Source of the DNA: CAJGDV01 sp036667875
GTDB lineage: Bacteria > Bacillota_I > Bacilli_A > RF39 > UBA660
NCBI GenBank assembly: GCA_036667875.1
Contig: JAVWTD010000031.1
Coordinates: forward strand, 1 to 14,485
DNA: 14,485 nucleotides
Direction: 5' to 3'
Below are positions 14,463-14,485 of the stretch, one piece after another. A program made the position numbers and the translations under genes. Each line of letters starts with the position of its first letter. The stretch's first letter is position 1. Under the pieces are notes generated by a model. It had not been told where the DNA came from. It searched no databases and was given only the letters and a program-made list of their open reading frames with translations.

Positions 14463-14479
14463 TATTCTATCTTTTTTTT
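14454..14479 (+). terminator. Terminator closing the paralogue operon
   Basis: AAAAGATAG (14454-14462) pairs perfectly with CTATCTTTT (14467-14475) across a TATT loop, followed by a T tract to 14479. The TAG stop of copy 4 forms the end of the left arm. Confidence 0.8.
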
Positions 14480-14485
14480 AATTGA

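Noticed and set aside
1..14485. Mycoplasma-type code with TGA as Trp
   Set aside because: All conserved Trp positions seen are TGG, and TGA ends the glycosyltransferase exactly at the tpiA overlap.
1..14485. CRISPR array, tRNA, rRNA or insertion sequence
   Set aside because: No regularly spaced direct repeats, no cloverleaf or rRNA-like segments and no transposase-like protein were seen.

Overview
The window comes from a very AT-rich, low-GC Gram-positive bacterium, most likely a Bacilli-grade Bacillota of the gut type that sits near the mycoplasma relatives (RF39/Erysipelotrichia-like). This placement is inferred from gene content. There is a clear Spo0A, so the lineage is or was spore-forming. 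There is a MurE, so it makes peptidoglycan. ClpB lacks its N-terminal domain, as in mycoplasmas, and is preceded by a near-perfect CIRCE operator. Tryptophan is encoded by TGG and TGA is used as a stop, so the standard bacterial code applies. Every gene I can support is on the + strand, and gaps are short.

Region 1 (1-3240) is a glycolytic operon: pgk, a GT4 glycosyltransferase resembling diacylglycerol glucosyltransferases, and tpiA, with the last two overlapping by 4 bases. Region 2 (3241-4100) is spo0A, closed by a hairpin that contains its own stop codon. Region 3 (4110-6755) is a two-gene accessory unit from its own promoter: a leucine-rich-repeat/transglutaminase-like protein, overlapped by a two-domain protein with an N-terminal HD hydrolase domain and a C-terminal part that vaguely resembles ADP-ribosyltransferase folds. 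Region 4 (6729-8990) is clpB, whose CIRCE operator is embedded in the end of the upstream gene. Region 5 (8991-11246) holds an S4-domain protein of the YlmH family and murE, from a consensus promoter.

Region 6 (11228-14479) is the most unusual part. It holds four tandem, divergent paralogues of 227-280 residues. Each has an HELxH zinc-protease-like motif, a downstream EYNA element that could supply the third metal ligand, and a C-terminal (I)LYGFP-type motif. I do not recognise the family. The first copy has its own promoter. The other three form an operon from a consensus promoter flanked by inverted repeats, and end at an intrinsic terminator.

The housekeeping genes (pgk, tpiA, spo0A, clpB, murE, ylmH) are confidently assigned. 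Regions 3 and 6 are the candidates for new biology. I saw no CRISPR array, tRNA, rRNA or insertion sequence.
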